Assembly (NCBI RefSeq): GCF_022869165.1
Contig: NZ_CP094929.1
Span: 248,001 to 312,000 of the forward strand
From: Sphaerochaeta associata
GTDB lineage: Bacteria; Spirochaetota; Spirochaetia; Sphaerochaetales; Sphaerochaetaceae
DNA: 64,000 nt
Reading direction: 5' to 3'
Under the pieces are notes generated by a model that was not told where the DNA came from, searched no databases, and saw only the letters and a program-made list of their open reading frames with translations. Shown one piece after another: positions 52,187-61,785 of this stretch. Positions within the stretch are counted from its first letter, which is position 1; each line of letters begins with the position of its first letter. Made by a program: the position numbers and the translations under genes.

Positions 52187-53443
52187 ATGAATATTTGGAT
52201 TGTATGTGAAGGTGAACCTTTACCAATTAATGGTTTAAATGGAAGATTGATGCGAGGTGGCATGTTTGCCACTCAGTTAGCTCTATTGGACTATCGTGTT
52301 ACTTGGTGGAGTTCAACCTTCTTACATTATGAAAAGAAGTATATTTCAGATGAACTACAAACTATATTAGTAAATCCGACTTTAAAACTGAAACTTTTAC
52401 ATTCACCTAATGGGTATAATAAAAATATTTCTTTCAAACGTATCAGATACTCCAAAGACTTAGGTAGGGAGTTTCGGAAACAAAGCAGGAAAGAAGATAG
52501 ACCTGATATTATCTATTGTTCTTGGCCACTGATAGATTTTGCATATGAGGCTATAAAATTTGGGCATGAATTCAATATTCCGGTAGTTATTGATATACGT
52601 GATTTTTGGCCAGATATCTTCATACAACCCTTTCCTAAGAGGTTGCAGCCTATTGTAAAACTTGGAATTAGTTGCTTTCTACGAAGAAAAGTCTCCTATG
52701 TTATGAAATCTGCTACATCTGTAGTGGGTGTTATTCCAAAGGCTTTGGATTTTGCCAAATCATATGGAAGAGTACTACAAGAACAAGACCATGTTGTGCA
52801 TTTGGCATATGATAATACCCCAGTTTTGACAGAAGAGTCTTCCGCAGCAAATTTTCTCTGGGAAAACTATGGACTTCAGAAGAACAAATGTATTGTTAGC
52901 TATATCGGTTCGATAAGTAATCGAATTGGTGATTTTGACACTCTTATTGAGGCTGCTAAGAAATGCGAAGACCCGTCAGTAATTTTTGTTTTCTGTGGTA
53001 CTGGCAATTATTTTGCTGAATTGACTGAGAGATGTAAAGATCTCAAGAATGTAATAATACCGGGATACCGAAATAGAGCAGAAATCCAGGCATTGCTGAA
53101 ACTTTCTACTTTTGGCTTGTTGGCATATCGGAATACCGATGATTTCATCGATTCTCTTCCTAACAAGTTTGGTGAGTATTTGTCCCAAGGATTAATAATT
53201 CTTACCTCTTTAAGAGGTGCCTCAAGACAAATCTTAGAGAAAGAAAATTGTGGGACGTATTATCAGGATGCTTCATCTTTACTAGAATGTATTACACGAA
53301 TTCATTATTCAACTCTTGAAAAGGAACAGATGACTCAGAATGCACTTAATTTATTTCATCGTGAGTTTGATGCTTCTCAAGTATATTCTGATTTCTATAA
53401 ATTCTTAGAAGCAACAGCATATGTTGCTAAAAATAAAGGTTGA
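52187..53443 (+). CDS. GT4-type glycosyltransferase (WbuB-like)
   Basis: 418 residues from ATG 52187; the upstream in-frame start lies within the previous gene. GT-B fold: an N-terminal domain with IDIRDFWPD, then CIVSYIGSISNRIGDFDTLI, VFCGTGNYFAEL and a donor-binding region FGEYLSQGLIILTS with RGASRQILEKENCG. It resembles WbuB/WbuC-like L-fucosamine transferases in general layout, but the sugar is not predictable. The G+C content drops sharply here, typical of polysaccharide glycosyltransferases gained by transfer. Confidence 0.87.
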   Translation: MNIWIVCEGEPLPINGLNGRLMRGGMFATQLALLDYRVTWWSSTFLHYEKKYISDELQTILVNPTLKLKLLHSPNGYNKNISFKRIRYSKDLGREFRKQSRKEDRPDIIYCSWPLIDFAYEAIKFGHEFNIPVVIDIRDFWPDIFIQPFPKRLQPIVKLGISCFLRRKVSYVMKSATSVVGVIPKALDFAKSYGRVLQEQDHVVHLAYDNTPVLTEESSAANFLWENYGLQKNKCIVSYIGSISNRIGDFDTLIEAAKKCEDPSVIFVFCGTGNYFAELTERCKDLKNVIIPGYRNRAEIQALLKLSTFGLLAYRNTDDFIDSLPNKFGEYLSQGLIILTSLRGASRQILEKENCGTYYQDASSLLECITRIHYSTLEKEQMTQNALNLFHREFDASQVYSDFYKFLEATAYVAKNKG

Positions 53444-53453
53444 GCTACACATC

Positions 53454-54770
53454 ATGAACAAATCTGATTTATTGGGAAGAATCAAAGAAAGAAAAATAAG
53501 CATTGGAGTCATCGGCCTCGGTTACGTCGGTCTCCCCCTAGCCGTTGAGAAAGCCAAAGCAGGATTCAAGACCACCGGCTTCGATGTCCAGCAGAAGAAA
53601 GTCGCCATGGTGAACCAAGGCATCAACTATATCGGCGATGTGGTGCAGGAAGACCTTGCTGCGTTGGTGAAATCAGGAATGCTTCGAGCCACCAGCGACT
53701 TCTCTTTTGTCGGTGAGTGTGATTTTATTGCTATCTGCGTTCCTACTCCTTTGGACGAGCACCAGCAACCGGATATCTCCTATGTTAGGGATTCTGTCAT
53801 TGAGATATCCAAGTACCTTAAAAAAGATTCAATCGTTGTTCTGGAATCAACTACATATCCCGGTACCACCGAGGAATTGGTAAAGCCTTTGCTGGAGAAA
53901 GGTTCCGGGCTTGTCTGCGGTGAGGATTTTTACCTTGGATTCTCTCCTGAGCGTGTCGATCCGGGCAATCTCATCTACAAGACAAAGAACACCCCCAAAG
54001 TGGTCGGAGGCATCGGCAAGGATGCAACCGAAGTTATAGCTGCGGTCTATCGAGCAGTTCTATCTAGTGATGTCTACGAAGTTTCCAGCCCTGCGATAGC
54101 AGAGATGGAGAAGATACTGGAGAACACCTATCGGAACGTGAACATCGGACTGGTGAACGAGCTGGCAAAGCTGTGCCATGAGATGGGCATCAGCATCTGG
54201 GAAGTCATCGATGCAGCGAAGACCAAGCCCTACGGGTTCCAGGCTTTCTATCCCGGTCCGGGACTTGGGGGGCACTGCATCCCCCTTGATCCTTACTATC
54301 TCTCCTGGAAAGCGAGGGAGTACGGATTTCATACGTCGATGATAGAGAGCTCGATGATGATCAACGACCGCATGCCTGAATACACGGTAGAGCGTGCCTC
54401 CAAGATTCTGAACAGGTTCAGGAAAGCCCTCAACGGATCGAAGGTGCTGGTACTCGGTGTGGCCTACAAGCAGGACATAGACGACTACCGCGAGAGTCCT
54501 GCACTCAAGGTAATCGAGATACTGGAGGGGCAAGGGGCGGAAGTGTCCTACTACGACCCCTGGGTTGCTGAGTACCGATACAAGGGAAGGGCGGTGCAAG
54601 GTCTACAGGAGCTGACGATAGAGACTCTGGAAGGTTCCGATCTGGTAATGGTCACTGCCGCGCACAGCAATGTGGACTACGGCTTCGTACAGCAGCATGC
54701 CAAGGCAATCTTCGATACCAAGAATGTGATGAAGGCAATCAAGAACCGCGATAACATAGAGGTGCTGTGA
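53454..54770 (+). CDS. wbpA: UDP-N-acetyl-D-glucosamine 6-dehydrogenase (WbpA type)
   Basis: 438 residues from ATG 53454. SIGVIGLGYVGLPLAVEKAK is the NAD-binding loop; CVPTPLDEHQQPD, ESTTYPGTTEE and FSPERVDPGN follow. The catalytic cysteine is in GPGLGGHCIPLDPYYL (about residue 275). It oxidises UDP-GlcNAc to UDP-GlcNAcA. With WbpB, WbpE and WbpD encoded next, it starts the route to UDP-2,3-diacetamido-2,3-dideoxyglucuronic acid. The stop overlaps the next start (TGATG). Confidence 0.92.
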   Translation: MNKSDLLGRIKERKISIGVIGLGYVGLPLAVEKAKAGFKTTGFDVQQKKVAMVNQGINYIGDVVQEDLAALVKSGMLRATSDFSFVGECDFIAICVPTPLDEHQQPDISYVRDSVIEISKYLKKDSIVVLESTTYPGTTEELVKPLLEKGSGLVCGEDFYLGFSPERVDPGNLIYKTKNTPKVVGGIGKDATEVIAAVYRAVLSSDVYEVSSPAIAEMEKILENTYRNVNIGLVNELAKLCHEMGISIWEVIDAAKTKPYGFQAFYPGPGLGGHCIPLDPYYLSWKAREYGFHTSMIESSMMINDRMPEYTVERASKILNRFRKALNGSKVLVLGVAYKQDIDDYRESPALKVIEILEGQGAEVSYYDPWVAEYRYKGRAVQGLQELTIETLEGSDLVMVTAAHSNVDYGFVQQHAKAIFDTKNVMKAIKNRDNIEVL

Positions 54771-55846
54771 TGAGATATGCATTGATCGGCTGCGGGAGAA
54801 TCTCCCCGAACCATCTGGCCGCAGCCCAAGCAAACAAACTTGAGATAGTTGGACTGTGCGACATCGATGCAGCCATGCTTGAAGACAAGATTCTTAAGTT
54901 CAAACTGGATACCGCCAAGGTTGCACAATACCATGACTACCTCCTGATGCTTGACGAACAAAAGCCCAAGCTGGTCTCCATCTGCACCGAGAGCGGCAAG
55001 CATGCCGCCATTGCCCTGGAGTGCATCAGACGAGGCATCAACATCATCGTGGAGAAACCGATTGCCCTCTCCATCGAGGATGCAGATGCAATAATTGAGG
55101 AAGCAAGAAAACATAACGTCAAGGTCTGTGCATGCCACCAGAACCGTTTCAACAAGTCGGTGGTGAAGATCCGCGAGGCGGTGGACCAGCGGCGCTTCGG
55201 CCGCCTGTTCTACGGGACGGCCCACATCCGCTGGAACCGGGGTCATGAATATTACGATCGTGCTTCTTGGCGTGGTACCTGGGAGCAGGACGGAGGTGCA
55301 TTGATGAACCAGTGCATCCACAACATAGACCTTTTGAGGTGGATGATGGGAAACGAGGTGACCGAGGTATTCGCCTATACCGACAAGCTCAACCATCCCT
55401 ACATCGAGGCAGAAGACCTGGGTATCGCACTCATCCGGTTCGCCAACGGCTCCTACGGCATCATCGAAGGAACCACGGACATCTATCCCAAGAACCTGGA
55501 GGAAACGCTCTACCTGTTCGGCGAGAAGGGCACGGTGAAGGCCGGGGGCCAGTCGGTGAACATCATCGAGGAGTGGCGCTTCGCCGATATGCTCGACGAC
55601 GCCGATGAGGTGAAGGCCACCTATCACGAGAATCCGCCGAACGTGTACGGCTTCGGCCACACCCCCTTGTTCGCGGATGTAATCGATGCAATTAGGACTG
55701 ATCGGCAGCCGAAGGTGACGGCTGAAGACGGCAAACGTGCTCTCGAGCTGGTATTGGCCATCTACAAGTCGGCAGCTGAAGGCAGGCCGGTGAAGTTTCC
55801 CCTGACCAAGTGTGCTACCACCGATTTTAACGGGAGGTTCTCCTGA
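54770..55846 (+). CDS. wbpB: WbpB-type UDP-GlcNAcA 3-dehydrogenase (Gfo/Idh/MocA family)
   Basis: 358 residues from ATG 54770. Rossmann loop ALIGCGRISPNH, then EKPIALSIEDAD with the conserved lysine, CACHQNRFNKSVVKIREAV, GGALMNQCIHNIDLLRWMMG and EVFAYTDKL. This pattern is typical of WbpB/WlbA, which oxidises C3 of UDP-GlcNAcA using bound NAD and 2-oxoglutarate. The start and stop overlap both neighbours, so the wbpA-B-D genes are coupled. The long ORF on the opposite strand is a shadow of this GC-rich gene. Confidence 0.9.
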   Translation: MRYALIGCGRISPNHLAAAQANKLEIVGLCDIDAAMLEDKILKFKLDTAKVAQYHDYLLMLDEQKPKLVSICTESGKHAAIALECIRRGINIIVEKPIALSIEDADAIIEEARKHNVKVCACHQNRFNKSVVKIREAVDQRRFGRLFYGTAHIRWNRGHEYYDRASWRGTWEQDGGALMNQCIHNIDLLRWMMGNEVTEVFAYTDKLNHPYIEAEDLGIALIRFANGSYGIIEGTTDIYPKNLEETLYLFGEKGTVKAGGQSVNIIEEWRFADMLDDADEVKATYHENPPNVYGFGHTPLFADVIDAIRTDRQPKVTAEDGKRALELVLAIYKSAAEGRPVKFPLTKCATTDFNGRFS

Positions 55847-56418
55847 TGGACGAACGGTATGTGCATCCCTCATCCTATGTGGATGATAATGTGACCATAG
55901 GCAAAGGGACAAAGATCTGGCATTTCTGCCACATCCAAAGCGGCGCTGCAATCGGTGAAAACTGTTCCTTGGGGCAGATCGTGAATGTCTCCAACAATGT
56001 GACAATCGGTAACGGCTGCAAGATCCAGAATAATGTTTCGTTGTATGAAGGTGTGACACTGGAGAACCATGTGTTCTGCGGCCCCTCCTGTGTGTTCACC
56101 AACGATCTTACTCCCAGGGCGAAATACCCCAAGGGGAGGGCGGGCTACCTGAAGACTCTCGTAAGGGAAGGTGCTTCCATTGGAGCCAACGCCACTATTG
56201 TTTGCGGCATAACCATCGGAAGGTGGGCCCTCATTGGAAGCGGGGCGGTGGTGACCAGGGATGTCCCCGACCATGCCCTGATGGTGGGGGTTCCCGCTAG
56301 GCAGAAAGGCTGGGCCTGCGAGTGCGGCTCAATCCTGGACGGGGATCTTCACTGCAAGAGCTGCAACAGGCATTATGAACAGAAGGAAAGCGGTCTTGTT
56401 GAAAGGAAGAGGGACTGA
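55846..56418 (+). CDS. wbpD: WbpD-type UDP-sugar 3-N-acetyltransferase
   Basis: 190 residues of left-handed beta-helix hexapeptides (VTIGKGTKIWHFCHI, AAIGENCSLGQIVNV, VTIGNGCKIQNNVSLY). Further on are FTNDLTPRAKYP, VREGASIGANATIVCGI and GSGAVVTRDVPDHALMVGVP, typical of WbpD/WlbB. A CxC...CxxC pattern at the C-terminus (ECGSI, HCKSC) may bind zinc. It acetylates the 3-amino group made by WbpE. ATG overlaps the wbpB stop. Confidence 0.92.
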   Translation: MDERYVHPSSYVDDNVTIGKGTKIWHFCHIQSGAAIGENCSLGQIVNVSNNVTIGNGCKIQNNVSLYEGVTLENHVFCGPSCVFTNDLTPRAKYPKGRAGYLKTLVREGASIGANATIVCGITIGRWALIGSGAVVTRDVPDHALMVGVPARQKGWACECGSILDGDLHCKSCNRHYEQKESGLVERKRD

Positions 56419-57064
56419 ACATGGAATTTCGTGATCTGAAGAAGCAGTACCAGGTACTCAAGGAAAGGATGGACAAGGCCGTCATCGAAGTGATAACCGA
56501 TTGCAACTTCATCAGCGGCAGGCAGGTGAAGGAGCTGGAGGACAAGCTTGCGTCCTATGTGGGAGTGAAGCACTGCATCACTTGCGGCAACGGGACAGAC
56601 GCCCTGACGATGATGCTGATGGCCTGGGGTATCGGGCCCGGTGACGCGGTCTTCGTCCCCGACTTCACTTTCTTTGCCACCGGCGAGGTCGTTTCCTTCG
56701 AGGGCGCGACGCCGGTGTTCGTCGATGTCGATCTCGATACCTTCAACATGGATCCCGTAAGTCTTGAGCAGGCCGTTCTTGCCGTCAAGACTGAGGGGAA
56801 GCTGAACCCGAAGGTTGTGATTCCCGTCGACCTGTTCGGCCTCCCTGCCGATTATGACCGCATCAATGGGATTGCACACAGGTACGGCATGAAGGTGCTT
56901 GAGGATGTGTGTAGCGTAAACTAAAAATCCCTAGAAAGATCACTTCATCTTCCTTGGTCTGATCACGGGAAATTCCCGGGATTGTTCAAAGGGACAGTTG
57001 AGAAGCTGCCCTTTGGAAAGTAACCTTTGATGTAGAAACAAATACATTAAAGGAGAAAGGAGAA

Positions 57065-58537
57065 GTGCTCAACATGTCCCAAATCAATTGTATCAGAGAT
57101 TTGAGGAAAGAGGGATACTCAGTGGCAAGGATTGCCAGGGAAGTATCGGTCGATGAGAAGACGGCGAGGAAGTACCTCTGCATGGAAGACTTCTCACCGA
57201 AGCCGCCTCAAAAGAAGGAGGGGTTGCCCAGCAAGCTGGACCCCTACAAGCCGCAGATAGACGGATGGCTTTCCAACGATGAAAAGGAGAATTCGAAACA
57301 GCGCCATACCGCCCAGCGCGTCTATGACAGGTTGGTGGAGCTGCATCCGGAATTCGGTTGCTCCTACCCAACGGTATCGCGGTATGTGAGGAAAACACGT
57401 GCACAACGCTCGAGTTACAGGGCCTGCCAGGAGCTGGTATGGCATCCGGGTGAGGCCCAGGGGGACTTCGGCGAGGCGGACTGCTATGAAAGAGGCGTCA
57501 AGCAGCGCAAGCATTATCTTGTCTGCGTGTTTCCGAATTCAAATGCGGATTTTCCCCAGATGTTCAACGGAGAGACCAGCGAATGCATCTGCCAGGGCTT
57601 TCAGGACGTCTTTGAGTTCATCGGCGGAGTCTTCCCCCTGGTTGTGATAGACAATGCCACCGGAGCAGGTCGTCGCATCGGGCAGGAGATACGGGAAGCG
57701 AAGCTCTTCGCCCAATTCAGGGCTCACTACGGCTTCTCCATACGATTCTGCAGTCCGGGTAGTGGATGGGAAAAGGGGTGCGTCGAGAATAAAATCGGCA
57801 CGGTCCGCAGGAACCGGTTCGTTCCCCTGCCCGAGTTCGACGACCTGCAGCAATACAACAAGGGCTTGCTGGAGCAGGCGACGAGCTTTCAGGGAAATAC
57901 CCATTACAAGAAGAACACAATCATAGGCGAGCTTTTCGAACAGGACCGCGAGGCACTGCTGCCGCTGCCCCGACACCGTTTTGATGTCTGTCGGTATGTG
58001 TACGCCAAGGCCGACGGGTACGGGAAGGTGGAGATTGACGGCAACCACCATTACTCAACCCGTCCCGAATACCGGGGAAGCGAAGTGCTGGTGGGCATCC
58101 GGGCCCACACCGTCGACATCTATGACGAGAAGCGCAAGATCCTGGTGAGCCACGTCCGCAAATTCGGCAAGGAGCGGTCCGACAGCGTCGACCCAAGAAC
58201 CTCCATGGCCGTACTCATGAGAAATGTGGGAGCGTGGCCCAACAGCGGTGTGAGGGAGATGGTGTCCTCCCCCGTACGCGATTATCTCGATGCGCTGGAC
58301 AGGGAATCGCTGAAGGATGCCCTGCGAACGATGAACCTGCTGAGCGAGCGCTACAGCTTCGAAAGAGCACTTGATGCGTTCGACCTGGTGCTGAGGAACC
58401 CCGGCAACGCCCCGTTCAGCGATGCAATGGTGTTTGCGGCGAGGATGGCGGAGTTCGGGGACCAAACCGACCTGGACGCCGGTCCCGACCTTTCGTTGTA
58501 CGACCAGCTTCTGGAACAACGGAGGGTGCAGCCATGA
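57065..58537 (+). CDS. istA: IS21 transposase IstA
   Basis: 490 residues (GTG 57065; ATG 57074 is an alternative). N-terminal helix-turn-helix CIRDLRKEGYSVARIAREVS, then DEKTARKYL. The DDE core has GEAQGDFGEADCYE, VIDNATGAGRR and GWEKGCVENKIG with the third acidic residue. C-terminal beta-barrel-like part HYSTRPEYRGSEV. IstA cuts and joins the element ends. Its stop overlaps the istB start. The intact frame suggests the element may still be active. Confidence 0.93.
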   Translation: MLNMSQINCIRDLRKEGYSVARIAREVSVDEKTARKYLCMEDFSPKPPQKKEGLPSKLDPYKPQIDGWLSNDEKENSKQRHTAQRVYDRLVELHPEFGCSYPTVSRYVRKTRAQRSSYRACQELVWHPGEAQGDFGEADCYERGVKQRKHYLVCVFPNSNADFPQMFNGETSECICQGFQDVFEFIGGVFPLVVIDNATGAGRRIGQEIREAKLFAQFRAHYGFSIRFCSPGSGWEKGCVENKIGTVRRNRFVPLPEFDDLQQYNKGLLEQATSFQGNTHYKKNTIIGELFEQDREALLPLPRHRFDVCRYVYAKADGYGKVEIDGNHHYSTRPEYRGSEVLVGIRAHTVDIYDEKRKILVSHVRKFGKERSDSVDPRTSMAVLMRNVGAWPNSGVREMVSSPVRDYLDALDRESLKDALRTMNLLSERYSFERALDAFDLVLRNPGNAPFSDAMVFAARMAEFGDQTDLDAGPDLSLYDQLLEQRRVQP

Positions 58538-59325
58538 TGATGACTTCAACCATCCGCATCCAACGTAGGGAAGAGATATCGGACATGTGCCGGAAACTGT
58601 TCCTTTCCCAACAACTGGTAGCGTTGTGCCAGCAGGCAACGCCGAGGCAGGAAGAGTTCCTGCATGACGTGCTGTCAATGGAGGTGGAGAGCCGGGAACG
58701 CTCAAAACGCTCCAGGCTGCTCAACCGGGCCCGGTTTCCCATGCCCAAGAGCATGGAAGGCTACGACTATTCTCATGTGCGCCTGCCGCCTTCCATTACC
58801 AGGGTGGAACTGGAAGGCTGCGAATTCATTGGCAGGAAGACCAACCTGGTCTGCTATGGACCGGTGGGAACCGGGAAAACGCATATGGCCATAGCACTGG
58901 GGATGAAGGCCTGCGAGATGGGCCTTGCAGCCCGGTTCTATACGGTGACCGAGCTGGTGCTGAAACTGGCCGAGGCACGGAAGAACGGAGTCTTGGAACG
59001 CTTGGTGTCGGACATACGCAGACTGGATCTGCTCATTCTTGATGAGTGGGGGTACGTACCGGTGGACAAGGAGGGGTCCCAGCTCCTGTTCCGCATCATC
59101 AGCGACAGCTACGAGAGCAAAAGCCTCATTCTTACGACGAACCTCGAGTTTTCCAAGTGGGGTGGCATCTTCACCGACCAGCAGATGGCTGCAGCAATGA
59201 TCGACAGGCTCATCCACCATGGGCACCTGCTTGTGTTCGAGGGGCAGAGCTACCGGATGGAGCATGCATTGATGCGGAAGACCGCATCCGAGCGGTCGAA
59301 AGGGGGTGACGAACATGGTCGTTGA
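58534..59325 (+). CDS. istB: IS21 helper ATPase IstB
   Basis: 263 residues of the IstB/DnaC-like AAA+ family. Walker A CYGPVGTGKTHMAIALGMKA (about residue 106), Walker B LDLLILDEWGYVP, sensor region SLILTTNLEFSKW. It assembles on DNA and directs IstA to targets. ATG overlaps the istA stop (ATGA). Confidence 0.93.
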   Translation: MMMTSTIRIQRREEISDMCRKLFLSQQLVALCQQATPRQEEFLHDVLSMEVESRERSKRSRLLNRARFPMPKSMEGYDYSHVRLPPSITRVELEGCEFIGRKTNLVCYGPVGTGKTHMAIALGMKACEMGLAARFYTVTELVLKLAEARKNGVLERLVSDIRRLDLLILDEWGYVPVDKEGSQLLFRIISDSYESKSLILTTNLEFSKWGGIFTDQQMAAAMIDRLIHHGHLLVFEGQSYRMEHALMRKTASERSKGGDEHGR

Positions 59326-59680
59326 CAAACAATACTTGCGTGAATTGCGTTCGTGTTACCGATACGACGGTACAAAATTCACCGAGGAGCTCGAGCAGAT
59401 CATATTGGACCGGTTGGGGATAGAACCCAGCCCGCATGAATACTCGGAACAGGACCTGCATGAGCAGGCCAGAAAGATAGTAATGCAGTACCAAAGCCCT
59501 GAAGGAAGGCTTCGACTGTTGTACGGCTTGGACAAGATCGAGAACGAGATGGCTTACCTGGGCAACAAGCTTGCCTACCTGAAAGGTAAAATTGCACATC
59601 AGCTGCATGGGGAAACGGATCCAAACGTGATCTTTGTGATTGAGGATGAATATGAGGATGTCCCTGATTACAAGCCATAG
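59315..59680 (+). CDS. Third gene of the IS21 element, unknown function
   Basis: 121 residues from ATG 59315, preceded by AGGGGGTG and overlapping the istB end. It is charged and mostly helical (LRELRSCYRYDGTKFTEELE, EQDLHEQARKIVMQY, LGNKLAYLKGKIAHQL), ending in an acidic EDEYEDVPDYKP. No family is recognised. Standard IS21 elements have only istA and istB, so this is a passenger or accessory gene. It lies fully inside the element's ends. Confidence 0.7.
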   Translation: MVVDKQYLRELRSCYRYDGTKFTEELEQIILDRLGIEPSPHEYSEQDLHEQARKIVMQYQSPEGRLRLLYGLDKIENEMAYLGNKLAYLKGKIAHQLHGETDPNVIFVIEDEYEDVPDYKP

Positions 59681-60492
59681 TTTCTGGATATCTGCATAGA
59701 TTCCTGTGCAGATGATAAAACCCGGGAATTTCCCGTGATTAGACACGGGATTCCCTGGTGATTAGACCAAGGATTTTTGCTTGACAAAACACAGGATGCA
59801 GCTCAGGGATTTGGAGGAGTGTACAAAGGCCGGAGGGCAGGATCGCTCGGCGATGCTGCAACCACCTCATTCTTCCCTGCAAAGCCATTGGGATGCTATG
59901 GTGATGGTGGGGCAATTTTTACCAATGACGATCAAGAAGCTGAGTACTTGCGCTCGATAGCGGTACACGGAAAGGGATCCTTTAAGTACGACAACGTACG
60001 AATTGGATGGAATTCACGTCTTGATACCATGCAGGCTGCTATTTTGCTAGTTAAGTTTGATGCCTTTACCGATTATGAGCTGGAAGATGTGAACAAGGTT
60101 GCATCATGGTATACCCAAGCTCTTGAGGACAAGGTGAAGACTCCTGTTGTCCCGGATGGATACTACTCAAGTTGGGCACAGTACACCATCCAGGTTGGAA
60201 ATGAAGAAGAGCGAAATACCTTGCAGCAGAAACTTAAGAATCAAGGGATTCCCACCATGGTGTATTATCCCAAGCCGATGCATGGGCAGACGGCCTACAA
60301 GGATCTGAAGCAGTATGTAGAGTGTCCGGTTACCGAAAGGTTGTGTAAGATGGTGGTCTCGTTACCATTGGATCCTTATATTAGAGAGGATAGGTTTTCA
60401 GTTGTAAGTTCAATTTGATGATTTACGTTTTCATCATGATTATTAAACAAAATTGAATTTGGGTGAAAGTAAGTCATGGAGACGAATTGTTA

Positions 60493-61740
60493 ATGAGTAG
60501 TAACTGTGTTCTAGTCACTATGGAGTATCCATTTTGCAAAGGAGAGTCATTCCTTGAAAATGAGATTAAGTATTTATCTGAATCTTTTGATAGGGTTTAT
60601 ATATTTGCGCTTTCTGCTCATGGGAAGCAAACGAGAGAAACTCCTCATAATGTGATTCCTGTTCCACTCAAGAATAACGCTTCTAAAACGCGTTATATTC
60701 ATTATACTCTACGTGGGATTCTCCCATTTGGAAGAATCGGAATGAAAGAGATGTTACCTGCTGCAACACTGAAGTCGTTCTTGGCGTCGTTGTATGCGAG
60801 GGGGAGAGTTCATACTAGCTATAAGAAAATCATTTCTATCCTTGATCTTGATTTCAACAAAGAGTCCCCGACCTTTGTTGCTTTTTATAGCTATTGGTTT
60901 ATGGACCAGGCCTTATTGGCATGTCTCTTAGGAGAAAGGTACCGGACACAATTTCTTATAAAAATCATTTCCCGAGCTCATGGGTATGATCTATATGAGT
61001 CGCGTAATAAAATAAATAGTATACCTTTTCGTGAATTAGTTTTTAAGAAAATTGATGCAGTATATCCTTGTTCAAAGGATGGAGCTGATTATTTAATACA
61101 GAAATACCCTAAGTGGAAAGAGAAAGTCAAGGTTGCTTATTTAGGGACAATTGATTATGGGATGCAAATAATCCAAAACAAACAAGATCAAGTTTTTCAT
61201 ATTGTTACTTGTTCTAATCTCATTCCACTTAAGAGAATTCACCTTGTTGCTGAAGCACTTGCAACGCTTAAAAGTCGGCAAATTGAAAATATTCATTGGA
61301 CTTGTATTGGTGATGGGCCAGAAATGCCGCGAATAGTCTCTATTATACATGATAATAACATTTCAAATCAGATTAGTATAAAAGGTAGATTAGCAAACAA
61401 AGAAGTTATTGACTTTTATAAGTCTCATTACTGTGATTTGTTTATTAATGTAAGTACTTCTGAAGGATTGCCAGTGTCAATAATGGAAGCCCAATCATTT
61501 GGCATCCCGGTGATTGCTACTGATGTTGGAGGGACTCGAGAAATAGTTGACAATTCTTGTGGTACTCTTTTATCTCAAGATATTTCAAGCGGAGAGCTTG
61601 CAACAATAATCGAGAATTACTATTCATTAAATGAAGAGTCATTACAGGAATATCGAAGAAATGCAAGGCACAACTGGGAGAAGCTATTTAATGCAGATAT
61701 TAACTATAAGAAATTTATCCTCGAAATTTGTGGCAAGTAA
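60493..61740 (+). CDS. GT4-family glycosyltransferase
   Basis: 415 residues from ATG 60493 (GGAGA upstream; GTG 60463 possible). The C-terminal GT4 domain shows VTCSNLIPLKRIHLVAEAL, CIGDGPEMPRI, SIKGRLANKEVIDFY and INVSTSEGLPVSIMEAQSFG with the EX7E-type motif, then VIATDVGGTREIV. The N-terminal half (VLVTMEYPFCKGESFLENEI) is typical of amylovoran-type or colanic acid GTs. A/T-rich like the next gene. Probably adds one sugar of the repeat unit on the cytoplasmic face. Confidence 0.88.
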   Translation: MSSNCVLVTMEYPFCKGESFLENEIKYLSESFDRVYIFALSAHGKQTRETPHNVIPVPLKNNASKTRYIHYTLRGILPFGRIGMKEMLPAATLKSFLASLYARGRVHTSYKKIISILDLDFNKESPTFVAFYSYWFMDQALLACLLGERYRTQFLIKIISRAHGYDLYESRNKINSIPFRELVFKKIDAVYPCSKDGADYLIQKYPKWKEKVKVAYLGTIDYGMQIIQNKQDQVFHIVTCSNLIPLKRIHLVAEALATLKSRQIENIHWTCIGDGPEMPRIVSIIHDNNISNQISIKGRLANKEVIDFYKSHYCDLFINVSTSEGLPVSIMEAQSFGIPVIATDVGGTREIVDNSCGTLLSQDISSGELATIIENYYSLNEESLQEYRRNARHNWEKLFNADINYKKFILEICGK

Positions 61741-61785
61741 GACCTTCTGTACTTTACAAAAGGTAATCCTTCAATTGAGAATTAA

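Larger units (their letters stand above)
56908..59793 (+). mobile_element. IS21-family insertion sequence, 2886 bp
   Basis: The element starts TGTGTAGCGTAAACTAAAA and ends with the complement of TGTGTTTTGTCAAGCAAAA, imperfect inverted repeats both continuing to ATCC. A 5-bp duplication GGATG flanks it (56903-56907 and 59794-59798). Inside each end are further inverted repeats: CTTGGTCTGATCACGGGAAA on the left and its complement, twice in part, on the right, as expected for multiple transposase-binding sites of IS21. It carries istA, istB and a third gene. Confidence 0.93.
56421..60418 (+). pseudogene. wbpE: wbpE aminotransferase gene disrupted by an IS21-family element
   Basis: 56421-56907 encodes the N-terminal 162 residues (FISGRQVKELEDKLASYVGV, CGNGTDALTMML, VPDFTFFATGEV) and 59799-60418 the rest (AAQGFGGVYKGRRAGSLGD, then TSFFPAKPLGCYGDGGA with the PLP lysine, FKYDNVRIGWNSRLD, MVYYPKPMH). 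Removing 56908-59798 restores one frame of 368 codons reading VLEDAAQGFGGVY across the join. WbpE transaminates the 3-keto sugar between WbpB and WbpD. The insertion should block the pathway unless another aminotransferase (for example 50283) stands in. The 3' part has its own ORF but lacks the cofactor-binding N-terminus. Confidence 0.9.

Noticed and set aside
54677-56059. 460-codon minus-strand ORF opposite wbpB and wbpD
   Set aside because: It is antisense to two clear genes, has no family motif, and arises from high G+C codon use.
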